Part shown: one piece after another, positions 61,532 to 64,000 of the stretch
Layout: each line of letters begins with the position of its first letter
Numbering within the stretch: the first letter of the stretch is position 1
Source of the DNA: Candidatus Sedimenticola sp. (ex Thyasira tokunagai)
Lineage (GTDB): Bacteria > Pseudomonadota > Gammaproteobacteria > Chromatiales > Chromatiaceae
NCBI GenBank assembly: GCA_037318855.1
Contig: CP134874.1
Span: 3,782,598 to 3,846,597 of the forward strand
Direction: 5' to 3'
Length of the DNA: 64,000 nt
The notes under the pieces: generated by a model
What the model saw: only the letters and a program-made list of their open reading frames with translations
What the model was told of the DNA's origin: nothing
Database searches by the model: none
Translations under genes and position numbers: made by a program

Positions 61532-62881
61532 TCAGGCATCAAAGCCATACTTCTGAATCAATCGATAGATGTGCCGTTCACTGATCCCCATACACTGCGC
61601 TATCTGCGCCCGGTGCCCCGAATACTTCTCCAGCAGATACTGAAGATATACCTGTTCAACTTCATCAAGCGTGGGATTATTCCCGAAGCTGAGGGTCACT
61701 TGGTTTTCATCAGGATTGTTTCTACTTGAAAAGGCCAAATGTTCAGGGCGAATCGAGGGTTTATCACGGGAGAGGATGATTGCACGCTCCACAAGATTTT
61801 TTAGCTCCCTCACATTTCCCGGCCAGTTATAGGCCACCAGTTCCCGCATTGACTGCTTGGTCAGAGATTTATTTATACGCCGTGAAAAGTTATGGTTGCG
61901 GATAAAGTGTTCGACTAGGCTTGGAATATCATCACGCCGTTCACGCAACGGCGGCGTATGGATATTGAACGCCTCCAAGCGGTAAAAAAGATCCGAGCGA
62001 AACTTCCCTTGCTCACTCATCTCCCTGAGATCCCTATTGGTGGCGGCAACAATACGTACATTGGAGGTGATATCTTTTGTCCCGCCCACCCGACGAAATA
62101 CTCCGGTCTCCAAAACCCTCAGGAGTTTCGCCTGAACAGTCGCACTTATCTCACCTATCTCATCGAGAAACAGGGTGCCGCCCTCCGCCCCCTCTATCAA
62201 TCCCCGTTTTTTCTTGTCTGCACCGGTAAACGACCCTTTCTCATGTCCAAACAGCTCTGACTCGAACAAATTCTCCTGTAGGGTGCAGCAGTCGACGGCA
62301 ACATAGTTGCTATCTGACCGGTCACTTCGCTGGTGTATGGCACGTGCCACCAACTCTTTTCCCGCACCACTCTCACCAGTGATCAGCACGGTCATATCGG
62401 TGGGGGCGACATCATTGATCAACTCCTTGATATTGCGCAATGGCGCACTGTCACCAATCATGAAGGAGTCAGCTCCCTCTTTTACTTCAAGCCGCCTTTT
62501 ACAAAAAAGGTGGTCGCTACGTAATTTGGCATTATCCAGCGCGCGCTGTGCCACTAACACCAGTTCATCGGGGCTGATTGGCTTGACCAGATACTCCGAT
62601 GCTCCCGCCTTGATAGCATCGACAGCGTTTCTCACTGAGCCGTAGGCGGTAAGTACAATCACCGGTTGATTCTCAGAGAGCTGAGCAAGACGTGTCAAAC
62701 AATCTCCATCTGGGAGACGTACATCAGTGATAATAAGCTTAGGTTCATTTTCCCGAAGATACTCTTCCGCCTCGGAGAATCGCTTGACGCCGACAGCATT
62801 AAGCCCCATCCCCTTCATATAACGACAGATCATCATATTGATCATCTCATCGTCTTCGATAATCAGAGCATTTTGACTCAT
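61532..62881 (-). CDS. Sigma-54-dependent response regulator (NtrC family), second system
   Basis: This 449-residue activator has a receiver domain (phospho-acceptor Asp in LIITDVRLPDGD, about residue 54), an AAA+ domain with Walker A GESGAGKELVARAIHQ, sigma-54 loop GSFTGA, Walker B GTLFLDEIGEI, and a C-terminal Fis helix-turn-helix (YSGHRAQIAQCMGISERHIY). It overlaps the upstream histidine kinase by four bases (ATGA), so the two form one operon. The target genes cannot be read from this window. Confidence 0.92.
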   Translation of the reverse strand: MSQNALIIEDDEMINMMICRYMKGMGLNAVGVKRFSEAEEYLRENEPKLIITDVRLPDGDCLTRLAQLSENQPVIVLTAYGSVRNAVDAIKAGASEYLVKPISPDELVLVAQRALDNAKLRSDHLFCKRRLEVKEGADSFMIGDSAPLRNIKELINDVAPTDMTVLITGESGAGKELVARAIHQRSDRSDSNYVAVDCCTLQENLFESELFGHEKGSFTGADKKKRGLIEGAEGGTLFLDEIGEISATVQAKLLRVLETGVFRRVGGTKDITSNVRIVAATNRDLREMSEQGKFRSDLFYRLEAFNIHTPPLRERRDDIPSLVEHFIRNHNFSRRINKSLTKQSMRELVAYNWPGNVRELKNLVERAIILSRDKPSIRPEHLAFSSRNNPDENQVTLSFGNNPTLDEVEQVYLQYLLEKYSGHRAQIAQCMGISERHIYRLIQKYGFDA

Positions 62882-64000
62882 ACATCACCCCCCTTGGTTA
62901 CTTCAGCCGCGGGTAGAGCCACGGTGAAGATCGTTCCTTCACCCTCAACGCTTTCCACTTCTATTAATCCACCATAGTGATCCACTGTAGTCTTACAGAT
63001 TGACAATCCTAATCCAGTACCAGCTGTTTCTGAGGCGCGACGGGAGAAAAATGGTTCAAATATACGCTCCATATTTTCTACTGGTATTCCCGCTCCATTA
63101 TCACTGAAACGAATAACTACTTTATTATCTTTTCGTTCACCCGTTATATTCAACCTACCGCCATCAGGCATTGCATGAAAAGCATTCTGTGTAAGATTAA
63201 GGGTAAGCATACGAATCTCGCTGTCGGTTGCGATAACCCGTAAATCATTCTGTTTAAGATCAGTCACAATGGCAATCCCAAACTCATCAGCATCCCATTT
63301 CAACAGGCTGATGGTCTCTGTGAGGGCATCATTGACTGAAACAAGTTCCGACTGACTTGAAGGTGATGCACTCAGCTTCAACAACCTTTCTGTAACGTCT
63401 ATGCAGGTATCAATCTCCCGATCAACCAACTGCAGATAAAACTCCATCTCCTCTTCATCCCCATCGTTGCTCCTGCTATTCATTAAAGCCGCATGAAGGG
63501 CGAAACGGATCGATGTAAGGGGGTTGTATATTTCGTGTGCTACACCTGCCGCCAATCGGCCAAGATCTGCCATTTTCTGTTCATGAGAGAACTTTATCTC
63601 TTGCGAGAGATCACGGATTGACTCGACAACCAGTTTTATCTCCTCGCCTCCACGAACAACTCTTACCGGCGCGGCATACACTTCAACAAAAATATCCGAA
63701 CCATCTAAACGAAGATGTCGGTGGATGAATTTCACTGGTTCATCATGATCGTCAATCTCCTTTACCGGACACAACGTATAGCTAGCCGGACAAGGAGTAG
63801 TTCTTTGGTGACTTGACTGATAGCAGAGCTGGCCTACCACTTCATCATCAAGCAGAAGTTGATTTCTGTATGCGCTATTTGTCAGCTGTATTTTATAGTG
63901 CTCATCCAATACGCGGACACCATCCGGAATCGCATTAATTAGTGACTTCAGATAAACCTTACCCTCCTCCACCTCACGCATCATTCGCTGCAAATTTTCT
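62878..64000 (-). CDS. PAS sensor histidine kinase (5' end beyond the window)
   Basis: The visible 374 residues contain a PAS-like sensor (about 15-130; INAIPDGVRVLDEHYKIQLT, with several cysteines in CYQSSHQRTTPCPASYTLCP that could bind a metal or cluster), and a kinase core: phospho-acceptor GVAHEIYNPLTSIRFALH, N-box LNLTQNAFHAMPDG, G-boxes DNGAGIPVEN and TAGTGLGLSICKT. The frame stays open to the window end (ENLQRMMREV), so the start lies outside. It is translationally coupled to the sigma-54 activator that follows. Confidence 0.88.
   Translation of the reverse strand, partial: ENLQRMMREVEEGKVYLKSLINAIPDGVRVLDEHYKIQLTNSAYRNQLLLDDEVVGQLCYQSSHQRTTPCPASYTLCPVKEIDDHDEPVKFIHRHLRLDGSDIFVEVYAAPVRVVRGGEEIKLVVESIRDLSQEIKFSHEQKMADLGRLAAGVAHEIYNPLTSIRFALHAALMNSRSNDGDEEEMEFYLQLVDREIDTCIDVTERLLKLSASPSSQSELVSVNDALTETISLLKWDADEFGIAIVTDLKQNDLRVIATDSEIRMLTLNLTQNAFHAMPDGGRLNITGERKDNKVVIRFSDNGAGIPVENMERIFEPFFSRRASETAGTGLGLSICKTTVDHYGGLIEVESVEGEGTIFTVALPAAEVTKGGDV

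Noticed and set aside
1..64000. Search for tRNA, rRNA, tmRNA, RNase P RNA and CRISPR arrays by eye
   Set aside because: No cloverleaf with TTCGANTC, no rRNA core sequence and no regularly spaced direct repeats were seen.

Overview
The window looks like part of the chromosome of a chemolithoautotrophic, sulfur-oxidiser-type gammaproteobacterium, free-living or symbiotic. This is inferred from a form II RubisCO (cbbM) with a divergent CbbR, a phosphoribulokinase and a five-gene DAB-type inorganic carbon uptake operon, set beside typical gammaproteobacterial loci: sodB, ybiT, znuABC/zur, tdh-kbl, and the rsmI / lpoA-yraN-diaA-dolP block in the same order as in enterobacteria. No tRNA, rRNA or CRISPR array was seen.

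Layout. 0-7 kb: sodB, a small exported protein, ybiT, then a zinc uptake locus (znuA with a Zur box, zur, znuC, znuB). 7-11.4 kb: an unrecognised accessory block with a DUF2817 (M14-like) exported protein, two SAM methyltransferases and an orphan caspase-fold (clan CD/C80-like) protein beside IS3-type debris. 11.6-15 kb: a chemoreceptor gene split by an IS1380-type element with a clean 4-bp target duplication. 15-20.4 kb: threonine degradation (tdh-kbl), a MocR-type regulator with inverted operators, a DUF1127 protein and a 3-hydroxyisobutyrate-dehydrogenase-like enzyme. 20.6-22.2 kb: a second, intact IS copy. 22-27 kb: a GDT1-type cation exporter, a CBS protein with an ArsB/NhaD-type permease, a Stv-like protein between direct repeats, and a small lipoprotein. 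27-34 kb: rsmI and the lpoA operon, then a GlcD-like oxidase whose 5' end lies in a repeat. 34.6-42.9 kb: a Na/Pi transporter, a sigma-54 two-component system and SHP/DHC cytochromes c. 43.3-61 kb: the carbon-fixation region (DAB operon, prk, DUF945, dxs, cbbR, cbbM). 61.5-64 kb: a second sigma-54 two-component system, cut by the window end.

How it fits together. The DAB operon should raise cytoplasmic bicarbonate, PRK makes ribulose bisphosphate and CbbM fixes CO2; CbbR probably controls cbbM. ZnuABC supplies zinc, which DabA also needs.

The most distinctive feature of the window is its density of palindromic and structured repeats. At least five kinds are visible. Several lie exactly at gene ends and supply stop or start codons (dolP, the glcD-like gene, nptA, dxs), and two kinds show compensatory stem changes that suggest selection on structure.
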